From: Variovorax paradoxus
GTDB lineage: Bacteria > Pseudomonadota > Gammaproteobacteria > Burkholderiales > Burkholderiaceae_C
Direction of reading: 5' to 3'
Length of the DNA stretch: 45,596 bases
Assembly: GCF_018614875.1 (NCBI RefSeq)
Contig: NZ_JAGGNW010000029.1
Coordinates: 1-45,596 of the forward strand
Part shown: positions 33,247-41,886 of the stretch, piece by piece
Position numbering within the stretch: position 1 is the stretch's first letter
Layout: each line of letters starts with the position of its first letter
Notes under the pieces: generated by a model
Told to the model about the DNA's origin: nothing
The model's input: only the letters and a program-made list of their open reading frames with translations
The model's database searches: none
Program-made: the position numbers and the translations under genes

Positions 33247-33670
33247 TGTGCTTTCTCTTCGCCTGGTTCTGGGGTGCCGCGACGGCCACCTGCATGACAC
33301 CCGCGGTGCCGCCCGCGATGGCGCGCTGTACGAGCGTTTCGAGCGGCTCGTGGCGGTAGGTCACAGCACGCAGCAGCATCGGCAGGTTGACGCCCGCCAC
33401 CAGTCGCGAGCGGACGCCGTCCACCAGTTTCTGGGCCACGTTGCAGGGCGTCGCGCCGAACACGTCGGCCAGCACCAGCACCTGCGAGCGCGGTGCATTG
33501 AGTTGCTGCGCGAGCGTGATGCGCGCGGCAGCCAGTGTTTCTTCGGGCGACACGTTGGGCAGCACGTCGAGTGCGACGACGGCCTGCTCGCAATCGGGAA
33601 ACACATGCAGCGCGCACCGCCGCAGCGCCTGCGCGAACGGTGAGTGGGCGATGATGAGGATGCTGTTCAT
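33215..33670 (-). CDS. PTS EIIA component, mannose (ManX/EIIA-Man) type
   Basis: A 151-residue EIIA of the mannose family. His9 in IIAHSPFAQAL is the phosphorylated residue. The central ADVFGATPCNVAQKL and GVNLPMLLRA fit the fold. It heads the leftward EIIA-ptsH-ptsI operon. In Proteobacteria such EIIAs without EIIB/C usually serve regulation rather than sugar uptake; that role is inference here. The C-terminal Gln/Lys tail is short. Confidence 0.9.
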   Translation of the reverse strand: MNSILIIAHSPFAQALRRCALHVFPDCEQAVVALDVLPNVSPEETLAAARITLAQQLNAPRSQVLVLADVFGATPCNVAQKLVDGVRSRLVAGVNLPMLLRAVTYRHEPLETLVQRAIAGGTAGVMQVAVAAPQNQAKRKHSDQEIRDHQQ

Positions 33671-33853
33671 GCGGGTCGACGGACTACGCTCCGATTATGC
33701 GGGGGCGCCCAAAGGAAGTAGACATACGACATAACGCAGCAGGCCGGCAAAACGGACAGGGCCCCGGAACGACCGACAGTGGGCGGCCGCTATTAAAACG
33801 AGAGCAAGCGCGCACGCCGAGCGGCAGGCTGCCGTCCGTGGCGGTCAGCGGAT

Positions 33854-34402
33854 TCACGGGAGGCGCAGGCCTTCGAAGAAAGTCTTCGCCGCCTCGGGCG
33901 TAGAAGGGCGGCCGAGCACGGTGGCCTGATAGAGCGCGACGCTGCCATTTTTTTGCGATTGGGCGAACCAGAGCACCTGAACGGGCGCAGCGCCCTTTCG
34001 GGTCGGCTGCGCATCGAGCCGCACCGGCGCGGGGACGGCGGTTGCGCGTTGCAATGCCGCGGCAACTTCGGTCACCTGCGCGGCACCCAGCTGGTTGCGC
34101 ATGGCCGCGCGCCACGCTTCGAGCCAGGCCTCGGCCTGCGCGGGGCTGCCGGCGGACGCATGGGCAACGGCAAAGGTCGCGCCCCCCGTCTCGCAGCCGG
34201 CCATGTCGACCTGCACGGATTCGGCGCCGAGCGGCAGGGATCGGTTGGCACGGTCGGGCTTGCAGGGCAGCAGGGCGACCAGGCCGGCATCGGCAATCGG
34301 CACCTCGCGCCAGTTGAAGGTCGGGCTGCAGGCAGCAAGCGCAACGGCGGCAGCGGCTGCGGACAGCGCAGGCCAGGAGCGGGAAACAGACGACGACAGC
34401 AT
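33854..34402 (-). CDS. Exported lipoprotein of unknown function
   Basis: A 182-residue protein with a signal peptide and lipobox VALAAC (Cys about 24). The mature part has two short conserved-looking stretches, SPTFNWREVPIAD and LLPCKPDRA, and a C-terminal SVALYQATVLG. I know no function. The ATG at 34402 is chosen because the longer frame lies in the promoter region of the divergent TlpA-like gene. Confidence 0.75.
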   Translation of the reverse strand: MLSSSVSRSWPALSAAAAAVALAACSPTFNWREVPIADAGLVALLPCKPDRANRSLPLGAESVQVDMAGCETGGATFAVAHASAGSPAQAEAWLEAWRAAMRNQLGAAQVTEVAAALQRATAVPAPVRLDAQPTRKGAAPVQVLWFAQSQKNGSVALYQATVLGRPSTPEAAKTFFEGLRLP

Positions 34403-34494
34403 CGGGGAGCGATTATCGAGCCGCCCCGGAGGCACGTCCCGGCACGATCCGGCCGGCGGAACTAAAATCGCGCCGCCCTTCTCTTTCAGTTGCC

Positions 34495-34992
34495 ATGAAA
34501 AAATACATCGCCGTCGCCGCAGTCGCGCTTGCATTGGCCGCCGGCGTGGGCGTGTACCTGGGTTCCGGCGCCACGGCAGCGCCGGCGTCGACCTTCGTGC
34601 TGCTCGACGGGAGCAAGAAGAGCACCGACGACCTGAAGGGCAAGGTCACCCTGGTCAACTTCTGGGCCACGAGCTGCGTGACCTGCGTGGCCGAAATGCC
34701 GAAGGTCATCGCCACCTACGACAAGTACAAGTCGCAGGGCTACGACACGCTGGCGGTGGCCATGAGCTACGACCCGCCGAGCTATGTCGTCAACTTTGCC
34801 GAAACCCGCAAGCTGCCGTTCAAGGTGGCCATCGACAACACGGGCGGCGTGGCGCAGGCCTGGGGCGACGTGAAGCTCACGCCCACCACCTACCTGGTCA
34901 ACAAGAAGGGCGAGATCGTGAAGCGCTACGTGGGCGAGCCCGATTTCGCCGAACTCCACAAGCTGATCGAGAAATTGCTCGCCGAGGCTTGA
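34495..34992 (+). CDS. TlpA/ResA-like thiol-disulfide oxidoreductase
   Basis: A 165-residue thioredoxin-fold protein anchored or exported by an N-terminal hydrophobic segment (about 5-24). The active site is CVTC (Cys61-Cys64) in FWATSCVTCVAEMP, with the cis-Pro in LTPTTYLVN. Such proteins reduce or oxidise periplasmic disulfides, often for cytochrome c maturation; the convergent cytochrome c' gene fits that but does not prove it. A shared terminator follows. Confidence 0.88.
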   Translation: MKKYIAVAAVALALAAGVGVYLGSGATAAPASTFVLLDGSKKSTDDLKGKVTLVNFWATSCVTCVAEMPKVIATYDKYKSQGYDTLAVAMSYDPPSYVVNFAETRKLPFKVAIDNTGGVAQAWGDVKLTPTTYLVNKKGEIVKRYVGEPDFAELHKLIEKLLAEA

Positions 34993-35016
34993 ACTCGGCT
35001 CGCCGCCAGGCTGAAC

Positions 35017-35042
35017 AAAAGGCGCTCCATGGAGCGCCTTTT
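35017..35042. terminator. Bidirectional terminator between TlpA-like and cytochrome c' genes
   Basis: AAAAGGCGCTCC and GGAGCGCCTTTT form a perfect 12-bp stem with an AT loop, giving a T-run on both strands. It ends the two convergent genes. Confidence 0.9.
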
Positions 35043-35058
35043 GCATTTCTGCGGCGGC

Positions 35059-35505
35059 TTACTGGTTGCGGAAGCTGTCGTGGCAAGCCTTGCAGCTTCC
35101 CGCGGTGGAGCCGAACTGGGCCTTGAGCGCGTCGATGCTGCCCGCCTTGGCCGCGACCGCCAGCTTGCCGGTCTCGGCAATCATCTTGTCCTGGTGCTCC
35201 TTGAACTTCGCGGCTTCCTTCCAGACCTCGGGCTTGCTTTTGCCGCCCTCGGCGCCGGTGCCGAAACCGGCCCAAGGCAACCTGGCCATCTCGGCCACGA
35301 TCTCGGCATTGGCGGTGGCGGCCGCCGCATCGTACGGCACGCGCCCGTTGGCCATGGCACCGACGCGGCTGAAATGCTGGCCCATCACGAACAGCGCGCT
35401 CTGGCGGTACTTGATGGCGTCCTCGGACTTGGCGAACTGGGCGGCGGCCGGCAGGGAAATCGCAGCGCAGGCAGCGGCCAGGGCGAACGAAGCAAGTCGA
35501 ATCAT
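35059..35505 (-). CDS. Cytochrome c' (class II c-type cytochrome)
   Basis: A 148-residue periplasmic haem protein with a signal peptide ending near AAAQ and the haem motif CKACH at the C-terminus, as expected for class II cytochromes. Cytochrome c' binds NO and CO and helps detoxify NO. It diverges from the cytochrome b561-type gene across a 156-base gap, so both could share regulation. Confidence 0.9.
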   Translation of the reverse strand: MIRLASFALAAACAAISLPAAAQFAKSEDAIKYRQSALFVMGQHFSRVGAMANGRVPYDAAAATANAEIVAEMARLPWAGFGTGAEGGKSKPEVWKEAAKFKEHQDKMIAETGKLAVAAKAGSIDALKAQFGSTAGSCKACHDSFRNQ

Positions 35506-35661
35506 CGGGGGTCCTTATAGGTAGAGCGGCAACGCCGAAGGCAGCGCCGCGCCGAGTGTAGGGGCAGCGTTACAGCGCGCATAGCAACAACCCGAAGCAT
35601 GCGGACGCCCGGACTTTGCTAATCTGCGCCTTCCGCAGCTTTTGCGCACCCTGCCTTCCTG

Positions 35662-36381
35662 ATGACCGACTCCTCCGTGGCCGCCCTGCAGGCCGCAGCG
35701 TCCGATCCTCCCGTCCGAGCGCGCATCTGGGACCTGCCCACGCGCGTTTTCCACTGGGCGCTGAGCGCCGCGGTCATCGGCCTGATCGCCACCGGCCTCG
35801 GCGGCGTCATGGAATGGCACTTCCGCCTGGGCTACACGGTGCTCGCCTTGCTTCTGTTCCGCCTGTTCTGGGGTTTCGTGGGCGGGCGCTGGTCGCGTTT
35901 TGCCTCGTTCTTCTATGGCCCGGGCTCCGTCGTCGCGTACCTGCGCGGGCGAGCCCATCCCGATCATGTGATCGGCCATACGCCCCTGGGAGCCCTGTCG
36001 GTATTCGCCGTGCTCGCGGTGCTGGCGGTACAGGTCGGCACGGGGCTGGTGGCGGACGACGAAGTTTCGGCCGCGGGGCCGCTCACGCGCTACGTCTCCG
36101 GTGAATTGGTGAGCCTTGCGACGGGCTGGCACAAGTCGCAGGGCAAGACGCTCGTGATTGCCTTGGTGAGCCTGCATGTGCTGGCCGTGCTCTTCTATGT
36201 GCTGGTCAAGCGGCATCGCCTGGTGCGGCCCATGGTTTCGGGGGACAAGCTGATCGCCGCGGCCGGCGCCGCTGGCCCGGTGGCGCCAAGCCGCGACGAC
36301 ACCGCCTCGCGCGGGCTTGCGCTGGTCCTGTTCGCCGTGTGCGCGGGCGTGGCGTACTGGATTGCGTCGTTGCGCGTATGA
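35662..36381 (+). CDS. Cytochrome b561-type membrane cytochrome
   Basis: A 239-residue integral protein with about five helices and the cytochrome b/b6 pattern: DLPTRVFHWALSAAV, GHTPLGALSVFAVLAVL, HKSQGKTLVIALVSLHVLAV. The conserved His residues in helices 1, 3 and 4-5 would hold haem. It probably passes electrons to the divergently encoded cytochrome c'. It overlaps the next gene by four bases. Confidence 0.88.
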   Translation: MTDSSVAALQAAASDPPVRARIWDLPTRVFHWALSAAVIGLIATGLGGVMEWHFRLGYTVLALLLFRLFWGFVGGRWSRFASFFYGPGSVVAYLRGRAHPDHVIGHTPLGALSVFAVLAVLAVQVGTGLVADDEVSAAGPLTRYVSGELVSLATGWHKSQGKTLVIALVSLHVLAVLFYVLVKRHRLVRPMVSGDKLIAAAGAAGPVAPSRDDTASRGLALVLFAVCAGVAYWIASLRV

Positions 36382-36965
36382 GCTTCTCGGTTTCACGCCC
36401 CCTGCCGCTGGCCGACACGCCGGCCGTCGTGCTCTTGACACCCGACGAACCCCACCAGATCGATGCAGCGCGCGCGATTTTCGGCGACTACGCCGCCGCG
36501 CTGGGCATCGACCTGTGCTTCCAGAACTTCGACGCTGAAGTGGCCGGCTTGCCGGGCGATTACGCCGAGCCGCGCGGCGCGCTGCTGCTCGCACTGGTCG
36601 ACAAGGCCCACATCAAGGAGGCCGCCGGACAACAGACGCCGACCCTTTTGCGCCCCGATGGAACGGTGGCGCATGTGGCCGGCTGCTGCGCCCTGCGCCC
36701 GCTCGACAATGCCGACTACGCCAATGCCGCGGAGATGAAGCGGCTGTACGTGCGGCCCGGTTTTCGCGGGCTCGGCGTCGGGCGGCAGCTCGCCGAAGCC
36801 ATCCTCGACGCCGCGCGCGGCGCGGGCTATGCCTGCGTGCTGCTCGACACGCTGGACGACATGGAGTCGGCCCGCGCGCTCTACGAAGACCTGGGGTTCG
36901 AGGAAGTGCCGCCCTACTATCACAACCCGATTGCGGGCGCGCACTACCTCAAGGTCGATCTGTAG
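36378..36965 (+). CDS. GNAT-family acetyltransferase
   Basis: A 195-residue GCN5-type N-acetyltransferase. The acetyl-CoA pocket RLYVRPGFRGLGVGRQLAEA and the C-terminal ARALYEDLGFEEVPPYYHNP are clear. Its substrate is unknown. It starts with ATG 36378 overlapping the cytochrome b stop (ATGA), so the two are translationally coupled; a longer frame from 36339 lies inside that gene. Confidence 0.9.
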   Translation: MSFSVSRPLPLADTPAVVLLTPDEPHQIDAARAIFGDYAAALGIDLCFQNFDAEVAGLPGDYAEPRGALLLALVDKAHIKEAAGQQTPTLLRPDGTVAHVAGCCALRPLDNADYANAAEMKRLYVRPGFRGLGVGRQLAEAILDAARGAGYACVLLDTLDDMESARALYEDLGFEEVPPYYHNPIAGAHYLKVDL

Positions 36966-36976
36966 GAGCCTCCTGG

Positions 36977-37483
36977 TCAGCCGCGGGCTTGCGCCAGCAG
37001 CGTCTCGGCGTTGCTGACCTCGAACTTGCCCGGCGCCTCGACGTTGAGCGAGGCAACCTTGCCGTCCTTCACGAGCATCGAATACCGGTTGCTGCGCAGG
37101 CCCATGCCGCGGCCGGTCAGGTCGAGCGTGAGGCCGGTGGCCTTGGCGAAATCGGCGCTGCCGTCGGCCAGCATGCGCACCTTGGCGCCGGTCTTCTGGT
37201 CGCGCGCCCAGGCGCCCATCACGAAGGCGTCGTTCACGCTCACGCACCAGATCTCGTCCACGCCGGCGGCCTTGAAGTCGTCGAAGTGCTGCACATAGCC
37301 GGGCACGTGCTTGGCCGAGCAGGTGGGCGTGAAGGCGCCCGGCAGCGCGAACAGCGCAATGGTCTTGCCGGCCGCGGCCTTGCTCACGTCCACGGCGTTC
37401 GGCCCGATGCTGCAGCCCTCGCCCTCGACTTCGGAATATTCCTGCAGGGTTGCCGAAGGAAGGGTGTCGCCGACTTTGATCAT
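36977..37483 (-). CDS. Peroxiredoxin of the Prx5/PMP20 group
   Basis: A 168-residue peroxiredoxin with its peroxidatic Cys55 in ALPGAFTPTCSAKHVPGY. It reduces hydrogen peroxide or organic peroxides, probably with glutathione or glutaredoxin as partner since no fused domain is present. ATG 37483 is preceded by a Gly/Ala-rich ribosome site. It lies just beyond the terminator of the ribosomal operon. Confidence 0.91.
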   Translation of the reverse strand: MIKVGDTLPSATLQEYSEVEGEGCSIGPNAVDVSKAAAGKTIALFALPGAFTPTCSAKHVPGYVQHFDDFKAAGVDEIWCVSVNDAFVMGAWARDQKTGAKVRMLADGSADFAKATGLTLDLTGRGMGLRSNRYSMLVKDGKVASLNVEAPGKFEVSNAETLLAQARG

Positions 37484-37505
37484 TGAATGTGCTCCTGAAA
37501 AAGAA

Positions 37506-37530
37506 AAACGGCCCACATTGTGGGCCGTTT
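37506..37530 (-). terminator. Terminator of the rplC-rpsQ operon
   Basis: AAACGGCCCAC (37506-37516) pairs with GTGGGCCGTTT (37520-37530) around a 3-base loop. Read on the minus strand it ends in a T-run. It comes 27 bases after rpsQ, with no rplN following. Confidence 0.88.
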
Positions 37531-37557
37531 CCGGATGGGCTGTATCGAGCCGGGGGA

Positions 37558-37827
37558 TCAGACCAGAACGGCCTTCTCGACCAGACGGGTCACGACCCAG
37601 TTCTTGGTCTTCGAGATCGGACGGCTTTCCGTGATCTCGATGGTGTCGCCCAGCTTGTACTCGCCCTTTTCGTCATGGGCGTGGTACTTGCTCGTCTTGG
37701 CCACGATCTTGCCGTAGAGCTCGTGCTTCACACGGCGCTCGACCAGCACGGTCACGGTCTTGGCACGCTTGTCGCTGACCACCTTGCCGATCAAGGTGCG
37801 CTTGAGGGATTTTTTAGCTTCCGTCAT
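37558..37827 (-). CDS. rpsQ: 30S ribosomal protein S17
   Basis: An 89-residue S17 that binds 16S rRNA and belongs to the 5' domain of the small subunit. VVSDKRAKTVTVLVERRVKH and GDTIEITESRPISKTK are typical. I start at ATG 37827, which follows an AAGGAG; a GTG six bases earlier overlaps that site. It is the last gene of the operon here. Confidence 0.93.
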   Translation of the reverse strand: MTEAKKSLKRTLIGKVVSDKRAKTVTVLVERRVKHELYGKIVAKTSKYHAHDEKGEYKLGDTIEITESRPISKTKNWVVTRLVEKAVLV

Positions 37828-37836
37828 GTTCACTCC

Positions 37837-38088
37837 TTACTTGGCGGCTTGGGTTTCTTGCTGCTTCTGAGCAAGAATGGTCTTGGCGCGCGCGATGTCG
37901 CGGCGCGTCACACGCAGCGTCGAGGTGTTCGACAGCTGTTGCGTGGCTTTCTGCATGCGCAGGCCGAAATGGGCCTTCTGCAATTCCTTGACTTCGGTTT
38001 GCAGCGCTGCGACATCTTTCGTGCGCAGGGTTGCAGCCTTGGTCACCTTGGCCGGAGCCACGGTTTCTTTTTTCTTACGGGTTGCCAT
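37837..38088 (-). CDS. rpmC: 50S ribosomal protein L29 with N-terminal extension
   Basis: An 83-residue L29; the core (LQTEVKELQKAHFGLRM onward) is normal. About 20 extra residues, MATRKKKETVAPAKVTKA, precede it; L29 is usually near 65 residues. The start at ATG 38088 has a GGAG site 7 bases upstream and no other start fits better, so the extension appears real. Confidence 0.9.
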   Translation of the reverse strand: MATRKKKETVAPAKVTKAATLRTKDVAALQTEVKELQKAHFGLRMQKATQQLSNTSTLRVTRRDIARAKTILAQKQQETQAAK

Positions 38089-38101
38089 CAGTGTTCTCCT
38101 C

Positions 38102-38518
38102 TCAGGCGCCGAGCTGGCGAGCGACGAACGTCGTGCGCAGCGGAAGCTTGGCGGCGGCCAGGCGGAACGCTTCGCGGGCGAGTTCTTCGGGCACGCCGAC
38201 GATCTCGAACACGATCTTGCCGGGCTGGATTTCGGCGACGTAGTACTCGGGGTTGCCCTTGCCGTTACCCATCCGCACTTCAGCGGGCTTGGTAGAGATC
38301 GGCTTGTCCGGGAACACGCGGATCCAGATACGGCCACCGCGCTTCACGTGACGCGAAATCGCGCGACGAGCGGCTTCGATCTGGCGCGCCGTGAGGCGGC
38401 CGCGATCGGTGCATTTGAGACCGAAGTCACCGAACGCAACCGAGTTACCCGTGGTTGCGATGCCGGTGTTGCGGCCCTTTTGTTCCTTGCGGAACTTTCT
38501 GCGTGCAGGTTGCAGCAT
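38102..38518 (-). CDS. rplP: 50S ribosomal protein L16
   Basis: A 138-residue L16, which binds 23S rRNA near the peptidyl-transferase centre. MLQPARRKFRKEQKGRNTG at the start and NGKGNPEYYVAEIQPGK are diagnostic. It lies between rpsC and rpmC in standard S10-operon order. Confidence 0.95.
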   Translation of the reverse strand: MLQPARRKFRKEQKGRNTGIATTGNSVAFGDFGLKCTDRGRLTARQIEAARRAISRHVKRGGRIWIRVFPDKPISTKPAEVRMGNGKGNPEYYVAEIQPGKIVFEIVGVPEELAREAFRLAAAKLPLRTTFVARQLGA

Positions 38519-38546
38519 TTTTAATACTCCGTAGTTCTAAGACCGA

Positions 38547-39458
38547 TCACTCGGTCTTGGCACCGTCAGCTGCTGCAGCTGGCGCGGCTTTGCGGACGCG
38601 CTTAACGGCGGGTTTCGAGTCTGCACCGGCTGCGCCGGTTGCTTCTGCGGGCTTGTCGCTGCCATCGGCCGGCGCGGTGTTGCCACCGATCGGGCCACGG
38701 GCACCGGCGCGCGGGCCGGGACCACGACGGTCGCCACCCGGACGGTCGCCAGGGCGGCCATCACGGCGGGGACCACGCGGGCGACGCTCTTCGTCCGGAC
38801 GCGGCGTTTCGACGGCCGGCAGGTCGTTGCGACCCAGCGTGTCGCCCTTGTAGACCCAGACCTTGACGCCGATGACGCCGTAGGTGGTCTTGGCTTCCGA
38901 GGTGCCGTAGTCGATGTCGGCGCGCAGGGTGTGAAGCGGCACGCGGCCTTCGCGGTACCACTCGGTACGCGCGATTTCGATGCCGTTCAGGCGGCCAGCC
39001 GACATGATCTTGATGCCCTGGGCACCCAGACGCATGGCGTTCTGCATGGCGCGCTTCATGGCGCGGCGGAACATGATCCGCTTCTCGAGCTGCTGCGTGA
39101 TGCTGTCGGCGATCAGCTGGGCATCGATTTCGGGCTTGCGCACTTCTTCGATGTTCACTGCCACCGGCACGCCGAGCTGCTTGCCCAGTTCGCGCTTGAG
39201 GTTCTCGATGTCTTCGCCCTTCTTGCCGATCACGACGCCCGGACGAGCCGAGTAGATCGTGATGCGTGCGTTCTTGGCGGGACGCTCGATCATGACGCGC
39301 GACACCGAAGCGTTCTTCAGCTTCTTCTTCAGGTATTCGCGAACCTTGATGTCTTCGGCCAGCATGCCCGCGAAATCGCGGTCGCTTGCGTACCAGCGGC
39401 TGGACCAGTTACGGGTGACCGCAAGGCGGAACCCGGTTGGGTGGATTTTCTGTCCCAT
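38547..39458 (-). CDS. rpsC: 30S ribosomal protein S3 with long C-terminal tail
   Basis: A 303-residue S3 that lines the mRNA entry channel. The N-terminal KH domain (VVIGKKGEDIENLKRELG) and S3_C domain are normal; the last ~85 residues, after ETPRPDEERRP, are Pro/Gly/Arg-rich and then Ala/Lys-rich, beyond the usual ~233. Such tails are common in Burkholderiales. I use ATG 39458 (MGQKIHPTG), since the longer frame adds non-conserved residues. Confidence 0.94.
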   Translation of the reverse strand: MGQKIHPTGFRLAVTRNWSSRWYASDRDFAGMLAEDIKVREYLKKKLKNASVSRVMIERPAKNARITIYSARPGVVIGKKGEDIENLKRELGKQLGVPVAVNIEEVRKPEIDAQLIADSITQQLEKRIMFRRAMKRAMQNAMRLGAQGIKIMSAGRLNGIEIARTEWYREGRVPLHTLRADIDYGTSEAKTTYGVIGVKVWVYKGDTLGRNDLPAVETPRPDEERRPRGPRRDGRPGDRPGGDRRGPGPRAGARGPIGGNTAPADGSDKPAEATGAAGADSKPAVKRVRKAAPAAAADGAKTE

Positions 39459-39475
39459 ATTTTTTCCAGGCCTTC

Positions 39476-39808
39476 TTAGTTGCCAACCGTCACGTACACA
39501 TGGCACGTGGGCTTGCTGATGCGATTGCCGCGACCCTTGGCCCGCGCCGTGAAGCGCTTGAGCGTTGCGCCCTGTTCGACGTAGATGGTCTTGACCTTCA
39601 GTTCGTCGATATCGGCGCCATCGTTGTGCTCGGCGTTGGCAATGGCCGACTCGAGCACCTTCTTGATGATCACAGCGGCTTTTTTCTGCGTGAATTGCAG
39701 AACGTTGAGCGCTTGATCAACCTTCTTGCCGCGGATCAGGTCAGCGACCAGACGGCCCTTGTCGACCGAGAGGCGGACACCGCGGAGGACTGCACGTGTT
39801 TCAGACAT
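39476..39808 (-). CDS. rplV: 50S ribosomal protein L22
   Basis: A 110-residue L22 that lines the peptide exit tunnel, with AVLRGVRLSVDKGRLVADLI and TLKRFTARAKGRGNRI, the conserved beta-hairpin part. Standard position between rpsS and rpsC. Confidence 0.95.
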   Translation of the reverse strand: MSETRAVLRGVRLSVDKGRLVADLIRGKKVDQALNVLQFTQKKAAVIIKKVLESAIANAEHNDGADIDELKVKTIYVEQGATLKRFTARAKGRGNRISKPTCHVYVTVGN

Positions 39809-39817
39809 GGTCGTTCC

Positions 39818-40096
39818 TTACTTCTTCTGGACTTTCTTGTCCGCGGGGTGCCCCTTGAACGTGCGCGTGAGCGCAAATTCGCCGAGCTTGTGGCCGACCA
39901 TCTGGTCGGTGATGTACACGGGCACGTGTTGCTTGCCATTGTGCACGGCAATGGTCAGACCGATGAACTCGGGCAGAACCATCGAACGACGCGACCAGGT
40001 CTTGATCGGCTTCTTGTCCTTGGTCGTCACGGCCTTGTCGGCCTTGGCCACGAGGTGGTGGTCGACGAACGGACCCTTTTTGAGAGAGCGAGTCAT
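39818..40096 (-). CDS. rpsS: 30S ribosomal protein S19
   Basis: A 92-residue S19, part of the head of the small subunit. It begins MTRSLKKGPFVDHHL and contains TWSRRSMVLPEFIG and the basic end GHPADKKVQKK. Confidence 0.95.
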   Translation of the reverse strand: MTRSLKKGPFVDHHLVAKADKAVTTKDKKPIKTWSRRSMVLPEFIGLTIAVHNGKQHVPVYITDQMVGHKLGEFALTRTFKGHPADKKVQKK

Positions 40097-40106
40097 TGGC
40101 TATCCC

Positions 40107-40931
40107 TTACTTCTTGCGACGCGACACGATGAAGACCTGCGTGCGCTTGTTGTTACGGGTACGGTAGCCCTTGGTCAGGTTGCCCCATGGGTCGACAGGA
40201 TGGCGGCCTTCGCCGGTCTTGCCTTCGCCACCACCGTGCGGGTGGTCGACCGGGTTCATCACCACACCGCGAACGGTCGGGCGAATACCCATGTGACGCT
40301 TCGCACCGGCCTTGCCGAGTTGGCGCAGGCTGTGCTCTTCGTTGGCCACTTCGCCGATGGTTGCGCGGCATTCGATGTGGATGCGGCGCACCTCACCCGA
40401 ACGCATGCGGACCTGGGCGTAGACGCCTTCGCGAGCCAGCAGCGTGGCCGACGTGCCGGCCGAACGCGCGATCTGCGCGCCCTTGCCGGGTTGCAGTTCG
40501 ATGCAGTGGATCGTCGAGCCGACCGGAATGTTGCGGATCGGCAGCGTGTTGCCGGCGCGGATCGGGGCTTCCGAACCACTCAGCAGCGTTGCACCGGCTT
40601 CCAGACCGCGCGGGGCGATGATGTAGCGGCGCTCGCCGTCGGCGTAGCAGACCAGAGCGATGTGGGCGGTACGGTTCGGGTCGTATTCGATGCGTTCGAC
40701 CTTGGCCGGGATGCCGTCCTTGTTGCGCACGAAGTCGACCACACGGTAGTGATGCTTGTGACCACCGCCGCGATGGCGAATCGTGATGTGTCCGTTGTTG
40801 TTGCGACCGGCAGCCTGGAACTGCGGCTCGAGCAACGGAGCGTGGGGAGCACCCTTGTACAGGTGGTCCCGCGAGATCTTCACCGCGCCGCGTTGGCCCG
40901 GCGAAGTGGGTTTCATCTTGATGACGGCCAT
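40107..40931 (-). CDS. rplB: 50S ribosomal protein L2
   Basis: A 274-residue L2, essential for subunit association and the peptidyl-transferase region. KPTSPGQRGAVKIS, the conserved Gly-His segment GVVMNPVDHPHGGGEGK and a full C-terminal domain are all present. Confidence 0.96.
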   Translation of the reverse strand: MAVIKMKPTSPGQRGAVKISRDHLYKGAPHAPLLEPQFQAAGRNNNGHITIRHRGGGHKHHYRVVDFVRNKDGIPAKVERIEYDPNRTAHIALVCYADGERRYIIAPRGLEAGATLLSGSEAPIRAGNTLPIRNIPVGSTIHCIELQPGKGAQIARSAGTSATLLAREGVYAQVRMRSGEVRRIHIECRATIGEVANEEHSLRQLGKAGAKRHMGIRPTVRGVVMNPVDHPHGGGEGKTGEGRHPVDPWGNLTKGYRTRNNKRTQVFIVSRRKK

Positions 40932-40933
40932 GA

Positions 40934-41269
40934 TTAAGCGCCTTCCCCGACGAGGTTGAGCTCTTGACCCGGCTTCAGCGTCACATAGGCCTTGCGAACG
41001 TTGTCGCGGCGGCCGATGGACTTGCCAAAGCGCTTGGTCTTGCCCTTGGTGTTGAGCACCGACACGCCCTGGACTTCGACCTTGAACATCAGTTCGACAG
41101 CGGCCTTGATCTCGGGCTTGGTGGCGTCTTGCAGCACCTTGAAAGTGACAGCGTTCGACTTCTCGCCGACCATCGTTGCCTTTTCGGACACGATCGGGGC
41201 GACCAGCACCGCCATCAGGCGGCCTTCTTCGAACGTACGTTCAGCGGCGGTAGGGTTCACGCGGCTCAT
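40934..41269 (-). CDS. rplW: 50S ribosomal protein L23
   Basis: A 111-residue L23, which sits at the tunnel exit and docks trigger factor and [22 protein letters not shown] and [14 protein letters not shown] are typical. The ATG at 41269 overlaps the rplD stop (ATGA). The N-terminus has about 18 residues ([17 protein letters not shown]) ahead of the usual start [12 protein letters not shown], so the shorter start remains possible. Confidence 0.9.
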
Positions 41270-41886
41270 GCGAACATCTCCTTGAGCTTGTCGACGGCAC
41301 CCTTGGTGACCAGCACCTTCTTGTAGTGGACCAGCGACACCGGATCGGCGTAGCGGGGTTCGACCACAAGGATGTTGACCAGATTGCGCGAGGCAAGGTA
41401 CAGGTTTTCGTCGACTTCTTCGGCGATCACGAGCACGGACTCGAGATTCATCGCCTTGAAACGGGCTGCCAGCGGCTTCGTCTTGGGCGAATCCACGGTC
41501 AGCGAATCCACCACGGCCAGACGGCCTTCGCGAGCGAGCTGCGAGAAGATGGCGGCCATGCCGGCGCGGTACATCTTCTTGTTGATCTTCTGCGAGAAGT
41601 TTTCGTCGGGCATGTTCGGGAAGATCCGGCCACCCCCGCGCCACAGCGGCGAGGACGTCATACCGGCACGGGCGCGGCCCGTTCCCTTTTGCTTGAAAGG
41701 CTTCTTGGTCGAGTGCTTGACCTGCTCGCGGTCCTTCTGGGCGCGCGTGCCTTGGCGGGCGTTGGCCTGGAATGCAACGACGATCTGGTGGACCAGGTCT
41801 TCGTTGTAGTCACGGCCGAACACGGTCTCGGGGGCGTCGTATTTCGACGCGGCCTGGCCTTGTTCGTTCAGGAGTTCGAGTTGCAT
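41266..41886 (-). CDS. rplD: 50S ribosomal protein L4
   Basis: A 206-residue L4, which lines the tunnel and in E. coli also controls the S10 operon. [19 protein letters not shown] is the extended loop motif and [10 protein letters not shown] follows. Its ATG overlaps the rplC stop by one base. Confidence 0.95.
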
